From Methyloceanibacter methanicus (GTDB lineage: Bacteria > Pseudomonadota > Alphaproteobacteria > Rhizobiales > Methyloligellaceae), in the NCBI RefSeq assembly GCF_001723285.1, contig NZ_LPWG01000010.1, forward strand, positions 124,001 to 188,000: 64,000 nucleotides of DNA. The letters are read 5' to 3'. Under the pieces are notes generated by a model. It was not told where the DNA came from. It made no database searches and was given only the letters and a program-made list of their open reading frames with translations. The position numbers and the translations under genes are program-made. Shown piece after piece: positions 20,405-29,079 of this stretch. The stretch's first letter is position 1, and each line of letters opens with the position of its first letter.

Positions 20405-20543
20405 GCGCGCCGCGGGTCAGAAAAACAACAATTTATCAGTGGGTTCCCAATATCCGGGCAGCGACTGCCGGCCAATACGGGCAAAATCGGGGGCAAGGTC
20501 CGCGCTGAGGCAGCAACGCGAGGCGCATTCTGGCGGTCCGGCG

Positions 20544-21275
20544 TCAGAGGCGGCGAAAGCAAAGATAGGCCGGCTTCCGGCCCTCGCTCAGCGCCTTGCG
20601 CTCGTAGCGCGTCTCCGGCCAGTCGGCCGGGCGCCGGCGCCAGTCGTCGGCGCGGTTCGCGGTCCATGCGAAGGCCGCATCGTTGCCGATCACGCGCAGC
20701 GCCTCGCGCGCATAGTCCATGTCGTCGCTGGCAAAGCGCAGTTCGCCGCCGCTTCGTAGAACGCGCATGAGCGAACGCACGAGTTGCGGCGTGATCAGGC
20801 GGCGCTTGGCCTGCCGCTTCTTGGGCCAGGGATCGGGAAAGAGAATAAACACGCGCGCAATCGAGCCCGCGGGCAGCCAGGCGATCAGGTCGCGCGCATC
20901 GCCGTCATGGATGCGGATCGTCTCGATCCCGTGGTCGTCGATGCCCCCGAGCAGACTCGCAACGCCGTTGAGGAACGGCTCGCAGCCGATCAGGGCCGAT
21001 TTCGGGGTTCGCGCGCGCTGCCACAGGAGATGCTCGCCGCCGCCGAAGCCGATTTCCAGCCAGACCTCTTGCAAGGGGCAGGCGAACAACGTCCGCAGGT
21101 CGTCCGGCGCCGGCCGCGAAAGGTCGGGCCGGAGCCGCGGCAGCAGGTCGGCGACAAGGCCCGCTTTCCGGGCGGTCAACCGCTTTCCCTTGCGCCGTCC
21201 ATAGGACCGGAGCGGGCGCGCCTTGGAGCCGTCACGGGATCCGTCTTGGGGGCCGTCACGTGGTTCGGTCGTCAT
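20544..21275 (-). CDS. trmB: tRNA (guanine-46-N7)-methyltransferase
   Basis: SAM-dependent enzyme that makes m7G46 in tRNA variable loops. The 243-residue protein has the SAM site LEIGFGGGEHLLW, the catalytic-region FILFPDPWPKKRQAKRRLI, and a C-terminal TRYERKAL substrate motif. It follows metK, whose product SAM it uses, on the same strand after 117 bases. Confidence 0.95.
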   Translation of the reverse strand: MTTEPRDGPQDGSRDGSKARPLRSYGRRKGKRLTARKAGLVADLLPRLRPDLSRPAPDDLRTLFACPLQEVWLEIGFGGGEHLLWQRARTPKSALIGCEPFLNGVASLLGGIDDHGIETIRIHDGDARDLIAWLPAGSIARVFILFPDPWPKKRQAKRRLITPQLVRSLMRVLRSGGELRFASDDMDYAREALRVIGNDAAFAWTANRADDWRRRPADWPETRYERKALSEGRKPAYLCFRRL

Positions 21276-21392
21276 GGCGGGCTGCGTGCCAAGCTTGGGT
21301 AGGCCTGTCTACCCCAAAACGCACGTCAAAATGCACCATGGCCGGGACGCAAGCCCGGCCATGGTCTCGATGCCTTGCGCGGCTTCGAGGGC

Positions 21393-22568
21393 TTAGCTGA
21401 CGGCGCCGCGGATCGCGTCGGCCAGGTCCACGCGCTCCCAGGAGAAGCCGCCGTCGTTCTCGGGCGTCCGTCCGAAATGGCCGTAGGCGGCCGTGCGCTC
21501 GTAGATCGGGCGGCTGAGCCCCAGATGCTCGCGGATGCCACGCGGGCTCAAATCCATCACCTGGCGCAAGGCGTCCTCGAGCTTGTCCTCGGAGACCTTC
21601 CCGGTTCCGTGCAGGTCGGCGTAGATCGACAGAGGCTGCGAGACGCCGATCGCATAGGACACCTGCAAGGTGCACTTGTCGGCGAGCCCCGCGGCAACGA
21701 CGTTCTTGGCGAGGTAGCGTGAGGCATAGGCCGCCGAGCGGTCGACCTTGGTCGGGTCCTTGCCCGAGAACGCGCCGCCGCCATGGGGCGCCGCGCCCCC
21801 ATACGTATCGACGATGATCTTGCGGCCGGTGAGCCCGGCATCGCCGTCGGGGCCGCCGATGACGAACCGGCCCGTGGGGTTCACGTAGAACTTCGTCTTG
21901 GCGTCGACCCAGCCCGTGGGCAGAACCTCGTCCACGATGCCCCGGACGATCTCCTCGACCTGCGCGGAGGTTGCCTGTTCGTCATGCTGGGTCGAGACCA
22001 CCACGGAGTCGGTCCGGACCGGCATGCCGTTCTCATAGACCAACGTCACCTGGCTCTTGGCGTCGGGGCCGAGCTCCGGCGTGCGGCCGGCGTGACGGGC
22101 CTTCGCCATCTCATGCAGGATGCGATGGGCGTAGAAGATCGGCGCGGGCATGAGCGCGTCCGTTTCGCGGCAGGCATAGCCGAACATGATGCCCTGGTCG
22201 CCGGCGCCTTCGTCCTTGTCCTTCTCCGCGTCGGCATCAACGCCCATGGCGATATCGGCGGACTGTTCGTGGAGATAGTTGTCGAACTGGGCCAACTCCC
22301 AATGGAAGCCCTTCTGCTCGTAACCGATCTCCCGGACGGCGCGCCGCGCCACGGCTTCGATGGCGTCGCGGGTCACGCTCTCAGGGCCGCGAACCTCGCC
22401 GGCGAGGACGATGTGATTGGTGGTGACGAGCGTCTCGCACGCGACACGTGCGAAAGGGTCGGCGGCAAGATAGAGATCCACGACGGCATCGGAAATGCGG
22501 TCGCAAACCTTATCCGGATGGCCTTCCGATACGGATTCACTCGTAAAAAGGTAGTTTCCTCGTGACAC
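21393..22568 (-). CDS. metK: S-adenosylmethionine synthetase
   Basis: Makes S-adenosylmethionine from methionine and ATP. Motifs: [48 protein letters not shown] and [16 protein letters not shown] place the start at GTG 22568 (391 residues; protein begins [12 protein letters not shown]) because GAAGGGAAG precedes it at a good distance and the N-terminus then matches the family. An in-frame ATG at 22631 would add 21 unconserved residues overlapping the leader hairpin. Confidence 0.94.
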   Translation of the reverse strand: MSRGNYLFTSESVSEGHPDKVCDRISDAVVDLYLAADPFARVACETLVTTNHIVLAGEVRGPESVTRDAIEAVARRAVREIGYEQKGFHWELAQFDNYLHEQSADIAMGVDADAEKDKDEGAGDQGIMFGYACRETDALMPAPIFYAHRILHEMAKARHAGRTPELGPDAKSQVTLVYENGMPVRTDSVVVSTQHDEQATSAQVEEIVRGIVDEVLPTGWVDAKTKFYVNPTGRFVIGGPDGDAGLTGRKIIVDTYGGAAPHGGGAFSGKDPTKVDRSAAYASRYLAKNVVAAGLADKCTLQVSYAIGVSQPLSIYADLHGTGKVSEDKLEDALRQVMDLSPRGIREHLGLSRPIYERTAAYGHFGRTPENDGGFSWERVDLADAIRGAVS

Positions 22569-22665
22569 GTGCGCTTCCCTTCGTATGAAACTCTTAGCCC
22601 CCGGGCTAACGTGAGGAGCCGGTTCTGACAACGGCGCGCACGCAGGTCAACCCCCTTTGCGTGCG
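22569..22665 (-). promoter_or_regulatory. metK leader with a perfect 7-bp hairpin
   Basis: Between the XRE gene and metK the minus strand carries TTGACC (a possible -35) and, about 25 bases before the GTG start, the stem TTAGCCC / GGGCTAA (22594-22609, 2-base loop). It lies close upstream of the metK ribosome site. Some alphaproteobacterial metK genes have SAM-sensing leaders, but this leader does not match a SAM-II or SAM/SAH consensus that I recall, so the hairpin is recorded without a class. Confidence 0.4.
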
Positions 22666-22692
22666 TTCGGCTCAGGGAAACAACTTCGGAAG

Positions 22693-23109
22693 CTATTTGG
22701 TCTTTTTCGTCTCGCTCAGAGCGCGGACGAGATCGACGACGCTCTTGCGTACCGTCGCGTCGGCGATCTTGGTGAAGCTGCGATTGAGCTCAAGCCCTTC
22801 GCGCGTATTCAGAAATTCCAGGATGAAGGCCTCGGACTCGGGCTCGGCCATCCCGGGCGTCGGCGTCGGCTCGTCGAGGACGGGCGCTTCCTCGAAGAAG
22901 AAGCCCACGGGCACATCGAGGATCTTGGAAATATGGTACAGGCGGCTGGCACCAATGCGATTGGCGCCTTTTTCGTATTTCTGCACCTGCTGGAACGTCA
23001 GCCCCATGCTGTTGCCCAGGCGTTCCTGGCTCATGCCGAGCAGCATGCGCCGAAGACGGACCCGGCTACCGACGTGAACGTCAATTGGGTTGGGTTTCTT
23101 CCCTGCCAT
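22693..23109 (-). CDS. XRE-family helix-turn-helix transcriptional regulator
   Basis: 138 residues. The Cro/CI-type HTH is at about 10-65 (HVGSRVRLRRMLLGMSQERL, GLTFQQVQKYEKGANRIGAS). A short C-terminal region follows with no enzymatic signature. ATG 23109 gives the usual N-terminus (MAGKKPNPIDVHVGSRVR) and has an AGAAAG ribosome site. Orthologues sit directly upstream of metK in many Hyphomicrobiales; the target is unknown. The 3' end of the lnt frame overlaps its start by 29 bases. Confidence 0.88.
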   Translation of the reverse strand: MAGKKPNPIDVHVGSRVRLRRMLLGMSQERLGNSMGLTFQQVQKYEKGANRIGASRLYHISKILDVPVGFFFEEAPVLDEPTPTPGMAEPESEAFILEFLNTREGLELNRSFTKIADATVRKSVVDLVRALSETKKTK

Positions 23110-24835
23110 TATCTTTCTCAAAGGGGGCCGTAATAAAGGAGCGCCGGGAAGACATCGTGCCAAGTTTCCCAGCGCCATCAAATTCATAGGTTGACCGAGG
23201 TTGGCCCGTCAAGTTCGGAGACCCGATCCGCTTGCGGCAAACCAGCCATCCTAAAACGGCCGTTCCGAGGGCCAGAAGCGTCATCCACGGCCCCCACAGA
23301 GCATAGGGGGTTATGGGCCCCGCCACGGGCAGTTCCGCGTCGACGGTGTCTTGGATGCCGAGCTCGACTTCGGCAAGGATGCGGCCCAGAGGGTCCACCA
23401 CAGCGGAGATGCCCGTGTTGGCCACGCGAATCAGCGGCAGCCCGAGTTCCACCGCGCGGACGCGGGCCTGGTGGAAATGTTGATACGGGCCCGCGCTCGA
23501 TCCGAACCAGGCATCGTTGGTGACGTTGAGCATCCAGCCCGGCCGCGCATCGGCGCTTCGCAGCCCCGGCGGGGGCCTCACTTCCTCGGGAAAGATGATC
23601 TCGTAGCAGATCAACGGCAGAGCCGGCGGCGCGCCGGGAACGTCCAGGAGGCGCGGGCCGGCTCCTTCGGTGAAGCCGCCGCGCACGCCCGTCATCTGCA
23701 TGACGCCGAGGCTTTCGAGGACCTCCTGGTACGGAAGGAATTCCCCGAACGGCACGAGGTGGATCTTGTCATAGACGGAAACGACCTGGCCTTCGCTGTT
23801 GACCGTCATGAGGCTGTTGTACGCATGCCGGTCGAGGAGGATGCCGTGTGCGTTGCGCCGCTCGGTCCACCGCGCGCTCCCCACCAGCAGCACCGTGTTC
23901 GCCGGCAGCGCCGCACCGATCGCGGCGAGTGCATCGGGGGACGTATCGAGCGGGAACGGCAGGGCGGTTTCCGGCCAGACGACGATATCGATCGCCTCGA
24001 GTCCCGGCCGCCGCGTCATGTCCAAATAGGTCTCGAAGATCCCCGTCGCGTTCTCGGGACGCCATTTCTCGGCCTGGTCGATATTGGCTTGGACGAGACG
24101 GACGCGTAAGGGAGCGGGCGCCTCGCGCGTGCCTGCAAGGCGCATTTCGCCCCAGACGTAGGACGTCCCCAGCAGCACAAACAGGAGGCCAGCAGCAAGA
24201 AGAGCGCCCCGGCTCCGCGCCCCGCCGCCGTTCCAGATCGCGGCCGGAGCGGCGAAGAGCGCAACCGCAAAGACCGTCACCGCGTAGACACCAAACAGCG
24301 CTGCGAGCTGCATCAGGGGCGCGTTGGCCAGAAGCCCGTAGCCGATCAGGTTCCACGGCAGTCCGGTGAGGACGTGCCCGCGTGCAAACTCCGAAAGGCC
24401 CAGCCCGAGCGCCAAGGCAAAGATGCGCGCCGGGCCCGGATGCCAAACGGCCATGGCGAGGACACAGCCCGCCACGAAGAACAAGGCCATGCCGCCGGGC
24501 AGGACCGTCATGACCAGCGGGATCAGCCAGCCGTGGCGCCAGGGCTCGACAAGGAAGGCCTCTGCGACCCAGTAGAGCCCCGTCACGAAGAACCCGAAGC
24601 CGAACCAAAAGCCGGTCAGAGCCGCGCAGGAAAGGCGCGCGGGGCGCGTTGCGCGGGCGCGAAAGCAGCCGTCGAGGAGCCAGACGAGGCCGCCAAGGCT
24701 AACGAAGAGCACGGGCCAGATATGGAACGGGGCAAAGGCCAGCACCGAGACGGCGCCAAGGAACACGCCGGCCGCGGCGCGTTTGGCGCCCGTGAGACCG
24801 GCGGTCCACGCCGCGAGCGATGCGGGGCCCGCCAT
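23081..24835 (-). CDS. lnt: Apolipoprotein N-acyltransferase
   Basis: Transfers the third acyl chain to lipoproteins at the periplasmic face of the inner membrane. The 584-residue protein has an N-terminal block of hydrophobic segments and then a nitrilase-type domain. The Glu-Lys-Cys triad is in VVWPETALPFP, KIHLVPFGEFLPY and LICYEIIFPEEV. The last about 50 residues after CRKRIGSPN look non-conserved and overlap the next gene; a one-base shift there would end the protein at GSGLRT, so a sequencing error near 23230 may have lost the true stop. Start: ATG 24835, eight bases after the corC stop. Confidence 0.92.
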   Translation of the reverse strand: MAGPASLAAWTAGLTGAKRAAAGVFLGAVSVLAFAPFHIWPVLFVSLGGLVWLLDGCFRARATRPARLSCAALTGFWFGFGFFVTGLYWVAEAFLVEPWRHGWLIPLVMTVLPGGMALFFVAGCVLAMAVWHPGPARIFALALGLGLSEFARGHVLTGLPWNLIGYGLLANAPLMQLAALFGVYAVTVFAVALFAAPAAIWNGGGARSRGALLAAGLLFVLLGTSYVWGEMRLAGTREAPAPLRVRLVQANIDQAEKWRPENATGIFETYLDMTRRPGLEAIDIVVWPETALPFPLDTSPDALAAIGAALPANTVLLVGSARWTERRNAHGILLDRHAYNSLMTVNSEGQVVSVYDKIHLVPFGEFLPYQEVLESLGVMQMTGVRGGFTEGAGPRLLDVPGAPPALPLICYEIIFPEEVRPPPGLRSADARPGWMLNVTNDAWFGSSAGPYQHFHQARVRAVELGLPLIRVANTGISAVVDPLGRILAEVELGIQDTVDAELPVAGPITPYALWGPWMTLLALGTAVLGWLVCRKRIGSPNLTGQPRSTYEFDGAGKLGTMSSRRSFITAPFEKDNGREETQPN

Positions 24836-24843
24836 CGCGCGCC

Positions 24844-25860
24844 TCAAGACGCTTTTCGCGTCGAACTGCTCTTGCCGGTGGTCTTGCCGCTGGTCTTGCC
24901 GCTGCTCTTGCCGCCGGCCCCCGCGTGCTCTTTCGGCAGATGGATCCGCAGGCGCTTGATCCGGCGCGGATCGGCGTCCAGCACCTCGAACTCAATGCCG
25001 CTGGGGTGCCCCACGAGTTCGCCACGGGCCGGAATCCGCCCCGCGAGCGCATAGACCACACCGCCAAGGGTATCGATGTCTTCTTCCTGCTCCTCGGTTA
25101 CGAGGTCGACCCCGAGATAATCCTCCAGCTCTTCGATGGGGAGCCGGGCATCGGCGACGAGTCCAAGCACCGAGTCCTTCTCCAGCATGGGCTCGTCCTC
25201 GACGTCGTGTTCGTCGGCGATGTCGCCCACGATCTCCTCCACCAGATCTTCGATCGAGACGAGGCCGTCCGTGCCGCCATATTCATCGACCACGAGCGCC
25301 AGATGAAGCTGCGCGGTCTGCATCTTGAGCAGAAGGTCGAGCACCGACATGGACGGCGGCACGTAGATCAGTTCGCGCGCGATCGCGATCGAGCCGGCCG
25401 AGCGCGCGAGGTCGACCTTGCCGAGGTCGATGCCGCTCTCGTCGCCGCCGTTCGCTTCCTCCGTGATCCACGACATGAGATCGCGGATGTGAATCATGCC
25501 GCGCGGGTCGTCCAACGTTTCCCGATACACCGGAACGCGGCTGTGTTCGGACTTGCGGAACACGCGCAAGAGGTCCTCGATGCTCACGCTGTCGTCCACG
25601 GCGACGATGTCCGCGCGCGGGACCATGACGTCTTCCACGGTCAACGTGCCGAAGCGCAGGATACGCCGCATCATGCTGCGTTCCTGCGGGTCCAGCGCGT
25701 CGCTCTTGCTCGTGAGCAGCGCGCTTTCGATCAACGTGCGCAAGTCGGGTTCGTCACTCAGCCCGAAGGTCTGCAGCAGCCGATCGAACCATGTAGACTC
25801 GTCTTCGGCGGCTCGTGCCGATTCGATTTCGGTTTCGCGCTCTGGCGCGGGGTTGCTCAT
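24844..25860 (-). CDS. corC: CBS-domain haemolysin/CorC-type transporter-associated protein
   Basis: 338 residues. Two CBS domains (about 80-195: LTVEDVMVPRADIVAVDDSV ... LVVDEYGGTDGLVSIEDLVE) are followed by the CorC_HlyC domain (about 225-310: LPIEELEDYLGVDLVTEEQE). There is no N-terminal DUF21 membrane domain, so it matches the cytoplasmic CorC/YbeX type linked to Mg/Co efflux and ribosome biology. The C-terminus carries a Gly-Lys-Ser/Thr repeat tail (GKSSGKTSGKTTGKSSS). It overlaps ybeY by one base (TAATG). Confidence 0.9.
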   Translation of the reverse strand: MSNPAPERETEIESARAAEDESTWFDRLLQTFGLSDEPDLRTLIESALLTSKSDALDPQERSMMRRILRFGTLTVEDVMVPRADIVAVDDSVSIEDLLRVFRKSEHSRVPVYRETLDDPRGMIHIRDLMSWITEEANGGDESGIDLGKVDLARSAGSIAIARELIYVPPSMSVLDLLLKMQTAQLHLALVVDEYGGTDGLVSIEDLVEEIVGDIADEHDVEDEPMLEKDSVLGLVADARLPIEELEDYLGVDLVTEEQEEDIDTLGGVVYALAGRIPARGELVGHPSGIEFEVLDADPRRIKRLRIHLPKEHAGAGGKSSGKTSGKTTGKSSSTRKAS

Positions 25861-26468
25861 TATACGATCTCCGCGAGGCCCGCTTTTCCGTCCGTTCCGC
25901 GATCTGCGGCGGGATCGTCGTCATCCGCGTAAGGATCGGAAATACCCAAAGAGGCCAGGGCCTGCCGTTCCAAGCCTTCCATCTGCTCGGCCTCCGCGTC
26001 GTCGAGATGGTCGAATCCGAGCAAGTGCAGCGTTCCGTGTACCACCAAATGCGAAACGTGGTCGGGGAGCGTGATGGCCTTCTCGGCCGCTTCCGCTTCC
26101 GTCGTCTCGAACGCGATCACGACATCGCCGAGCGGCACACACCCGCCATGGACGGCGTTCTCGGCGCCCTCAGCGCCGTGGGGAATGTCGCCCGCCGGAA
26201 ACGAAAGAACGTTGGTCGGCTGGTCCTTGCCTCGCCAAGTGCGGTTGAGCTGGCCAATCTCCGCGTCGTCCGTCAGCACGATGGTCAGCTCGTAGCGCGC
26301 ATCCTTGAGCGGCGGTGCCACGGCAAGTGCGGCATGGGCCGCAAGCTCCACCATGGCATCGCCGATGCCGCGTTCGGCCCACGCGCCGTCATGGCGCACG
26401 ACGTCAATGTCCAGCGCCGTGCCGGCAGGAACGTTCCCGGGACTCGGTCTAGGGCCGTCGTCGCTCAT
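25860..26468 (-). CDS. ybeY: Endoribonuclease YbeY (16S rRNA 3'-end maturation)
   Basis: Zinc-dependent single-strand endoribonuclease in rRNA maturation and 70S quality control. The 202-residue protein has the three-His motif [11 protein letters not shown] and the upstream [20 protein letters not shown]. Its ATG overlaps the phoH stop (ATGA), and its own stop overlaps the corC start. Confidence 0.95.
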   Translation of the reverse strand: MSDDGPRPSPGNVPAGTALDIDVVRHDGAWAERGIGDAMVELAAHAALAVAPPLKDARYELTIVLTDDAEIGQLNRTWRGKDQPTNVLSFPAGDIPHGAEGAENAVHGGCVPLGDVVIAFETTEAEAAEKAITLPDHVSHLVVHGTLHLLGFDHLDDAEAEQMEGLERQALASLGISDPYADDDDPAADRGTDGKAGLAEIV

Positions 26469-27588
26469 GCGTCTTCCCCGGCGCCGGGAGCATCGGTCGT
26501 TCGCTCCGCAAGGGGAGGCTCCACAAGGGGAGGATCCCTTTGGGGCTTTGCATCCGTGCGATTGGAGAGGCCGGCGGCATCGTAGGCCTCGACAATGCGG
26601 CCGACCAGTTCACGGCGCACCACATCGGTGTTGGCGAAGGCGATATGGCCGATCTCGTCGATGCCGCGCAGAATCTCGATCGCTTGGAACAGTCCGGAAT
26701 CCTGGCCCTTGGGAAGGTCCACCTGGGTCGGATCGCCGGTCACGATCATCTTGCTGCCGTCGCCGAGCCGCGTGAGAAACATCTTCAGTTGAACCGCCGT
26801 GCAGTTTTGCGCTTCGTCGAGAATGACCATGGCGTTGGACAGCGTTCGTCCGCGCATGAACGCGAGCGGTGCGATTTCGATCATGCCCGTCTCAAGCCCG
26901 CGTTCGACCCGTTCGGAGCCAAGCGTGTCGTACAGGGCATCATAAAGCGGGCGCAAATAAGGATCGACCTTCTCCCGCATGTCGCCGGGCAGGAAGCCCA
27001 GGCGCTCGCCGGCTTCAACCGCGGGCCGCGACAGGATCAGGCGGTCGCAAAGGCCGCTCTCGAGCGCCGCCGCGGCGAAGGCCACGGCGAGATAGGTCTT
27101 GCCCGTGCCGGCGGGTCCCGTGGCGAAGACGAGATCGTTGGTGTGGAGGCTCTCGAGATAGGCGCTTTGCGCGGGCGTGCGCGCGGTGATGACACGCTTG
27201 CGGGTCTTGATCTGCTGCGCCTTGATCTGCGGCCCGTCGGGTCCGCGCACGCCGCTCTCGGCCACGTTGGCAGCGGCGGCGTGACGAACCGCGCCCGCCA
27301 CGTCGCCAGCGCCGATGGTCTCGCCTTGGGCCAGCCGGTCGTAGAGATGTTCCAGGATGGCCTTGGCGGCGCCGCAGCCTCGGCCGTCCCGCGCAGGGCG
27401 ACCGCGTTGCCGTTGACCACGGCCTCGATCCCGAGCCGCTCCTCGAGAACGGCCAAGTTTTCGTCGTAATGGCCAAGGAGGTCGCGCACGAGGGCCATAT
27501 CGTCAAAATAGACGACCAGGGGCTCATCCCCGCCGTTTGCTTGCGCCGTATCCAGGCGCTTTGCCGTTGCTACTCGCCCGCGCGTCAA
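26465..27588 (-). CDS. phoH: PhoH-like NTPase, frameshifted by one base
   Basis: PhoH-type P-loop NTPase, paired genetically with YbeY and probably acting in RNA metabolism. The C-terminal two thirds read cleanly: Walker [16 protein letters not shown] and Walker B-like [11 protein letters not shown]. The N-terminal part ([38 protein letters not shown] region) lies in another frame. One missing base near 27372 (a G in GCGGCGGCC) joins them and gives about 374 residues. The start is unsure: TTG 27588 is used here; TTG 27615 and TTG 27651 (overlapping miaB) are alternatives. Confidence 0.85.
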
Positions 27589-27616
27589 AAGTGCTTTCCG
27601 AAGACTGCGTTGCAAC

Positions 27617-28996
27617 TCAAACGGCTGCTCGAATCGGTGCGCGCCATTCAAATCCCGCGTTCATGACACCGGTAAGACTGTTCGGCCCTGCGGCCGAGAT
27701 GTCAACCTCGGCGATGCGACCTATCAACGTTTCCGGTCCTTCCACATAGACAGCCTGAAGGTAGGGAGAACGCCCGGCGACCTGCCCCGGTTTCCGCCCT
27801 TTGCCCTCGAAAAGCACCGGAATGCGGCGGCCGACTGTCGCACGGTCGAAGCAGCGCCGGCTCTCCTCGAGCTGTGCTTGAAGAACAGCGAGCCGTTCCT
27901 TCTTGAGGGCCTCCGGGACCTGATCGTCCAACGCGGCGCCGGGCGTGCCGGGCCGCGCGCTGTATTTGAAGGAAAACGCCTGGGCGAAGCCCACACGCTT
28001 GGCGACGTCCAGCGTGGCCTCGAAATCGGCATCGGTCTCGCCCGGAAAGCCGACGATGATGTCCGTCGAGAGCGCGATGTCCGGGCGGGCCGCGCGGATC
28101 CGTTCGATCAGGCGCTCATACTCTTCGGCCGTGTGCTTGCGGTTCATGGCGGCCAGGATGCGGTCCGAGCCCGCCTGATAGGGCAGGTGGAGATAGGGCA
28201 TCAGCTTTTCCTCGTCCCCGAACAGGGCGATGAGGTCGTCGTCCATGTCGCGCGGATGGCTGGTGGTGAAGCGCATGCGGGCGATGTCGGGAATCGCGGC
28301 GAGCCGCTGGAGGAGGCGGGCCAGCGACCATGTGGCGCCGTCCTCGCCGTCGCCGTGATAGGCGTTGACGTTCTGGCCCAGCAGCGTCACCTCGCGCACG
28401 CCGCTTGCCGCCAGCCGTTCCACCTCGGCGACGATCTCCGAAACGGGCCGCGAATATTCGGCGCCGCGCGTATACGGCACGACGCAGAAGGTGCAGAACT
28501 TGTCGCAGCCCTCCTGCACCGTCACGAAGGCGGAGACTTGGCGCTTGCCGGTCGCACGCTTGGGCAGCGCGGCGAACTTGTCGTCGGCCGGGAACGCGGT
28601 CTCCACCGAGCGTTCCCCGGTCTCGGCTTTGGCGACGAGGTCCGCGAGCCGGTGCAGGCTTTGCGGGCCGACGACGATGTCGACCACGGGCGCGCGGGCG
28701 ATGATCTCCTCACCCTCGGCCTGCGCCACGCATCCGGCCACCGCGACCATGGTGCCGCGCCCTTGTGCCTTACGAGCTTGCTTGTTCAGGCGCACACGGC
28801 CGAGCTCCGAATAGACTTTCTCGGCGGCCTTCTCGCGGATGTGGCAGGTGTTGAGGATCACGAGATCCGCATCGTCCATCGCCTCGGTCGTCTCGTAACC
28901 GGCAGGCGCGAGCGCTTCGGCCATGCGCTCGGAATCGTACGCATTCATCTGGCAGCCGAAGGTCTTGATGTGGAGCTTTTTGCGGCTCTGGGTCAT
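27617..28996 (-). CDS. miaB: tRNA-2-methylthio-N6-dimethylallyladenosine synthase MiaB
   Basis: Radical-SAM methylthiotransferase that converts i6A37 to ms2i6A37 in tRNAs reading UNN codons. 459 residues: the N-terminal MTTase domain with Cys in [23 protein letters not shown] and VAGCVAQ, the radical-SAM [15 protein letters not shown], and a C-terminal TRAM domain. It is followed by phoH, ybeY, corC and lnt in a standard alphaproteobacterial run. RimO, the related enzyme, is also in the window. Confidence 0.96.
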   Translation of the reverse strand: MTQSRKKLHIKTFGCQMNAYDSERMAEALAPAGYETTEAMDDADLVILNTCHIREKAAEKVYSELGRVRLNKQARKAQGRGTMVAVAGCVAQAEGEEIIARAPVVDIVVGPQSLHRLADLVAKAETGERSVETAFPADDKFAALPKRATGKRQVSAFVTVQEGCDKFCTFCVVPYTRGAEYSRPVSEIVAEVERLAASGVREVTLLGQNVNAYHGDGEDGATWSLARLLQRLAAIPDIARMRFTTSHPRDMDDDLIALFGDEEKLMPYLHLPYQAGSDRILAAMNRKHTAEEYERLIERIRAARPDIALSTDIIVGFPGETDADFEATLDVAKRVGFAQAFSFKYSARPGTPGAALDDQVPEALKKERLAVLQAQLEESRRCFDRATVGRRIPVLFEGKGRKPGQVAGRSPYLQAVYVEGPETLIGRIAEVDISAAGPNSLTGVMNAGFEWRAPIRAAV

Positions 28997-29079
28997 GCGC
29001 TGTTGTGCGCAAGCCCCCCAATTTCGTCAAGGGGTTCGGGGCGCCAAGCGTGAACGGGGTCCCAAGCGCGAACCCAGGC

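Noticed and set aside
22569-22620. SAM/SAH riboswitch before metK
   Set aside because: Only loose similarity to the CGGCTTCCTG core and no matching 3' segment; kept as unclassified hairpin.
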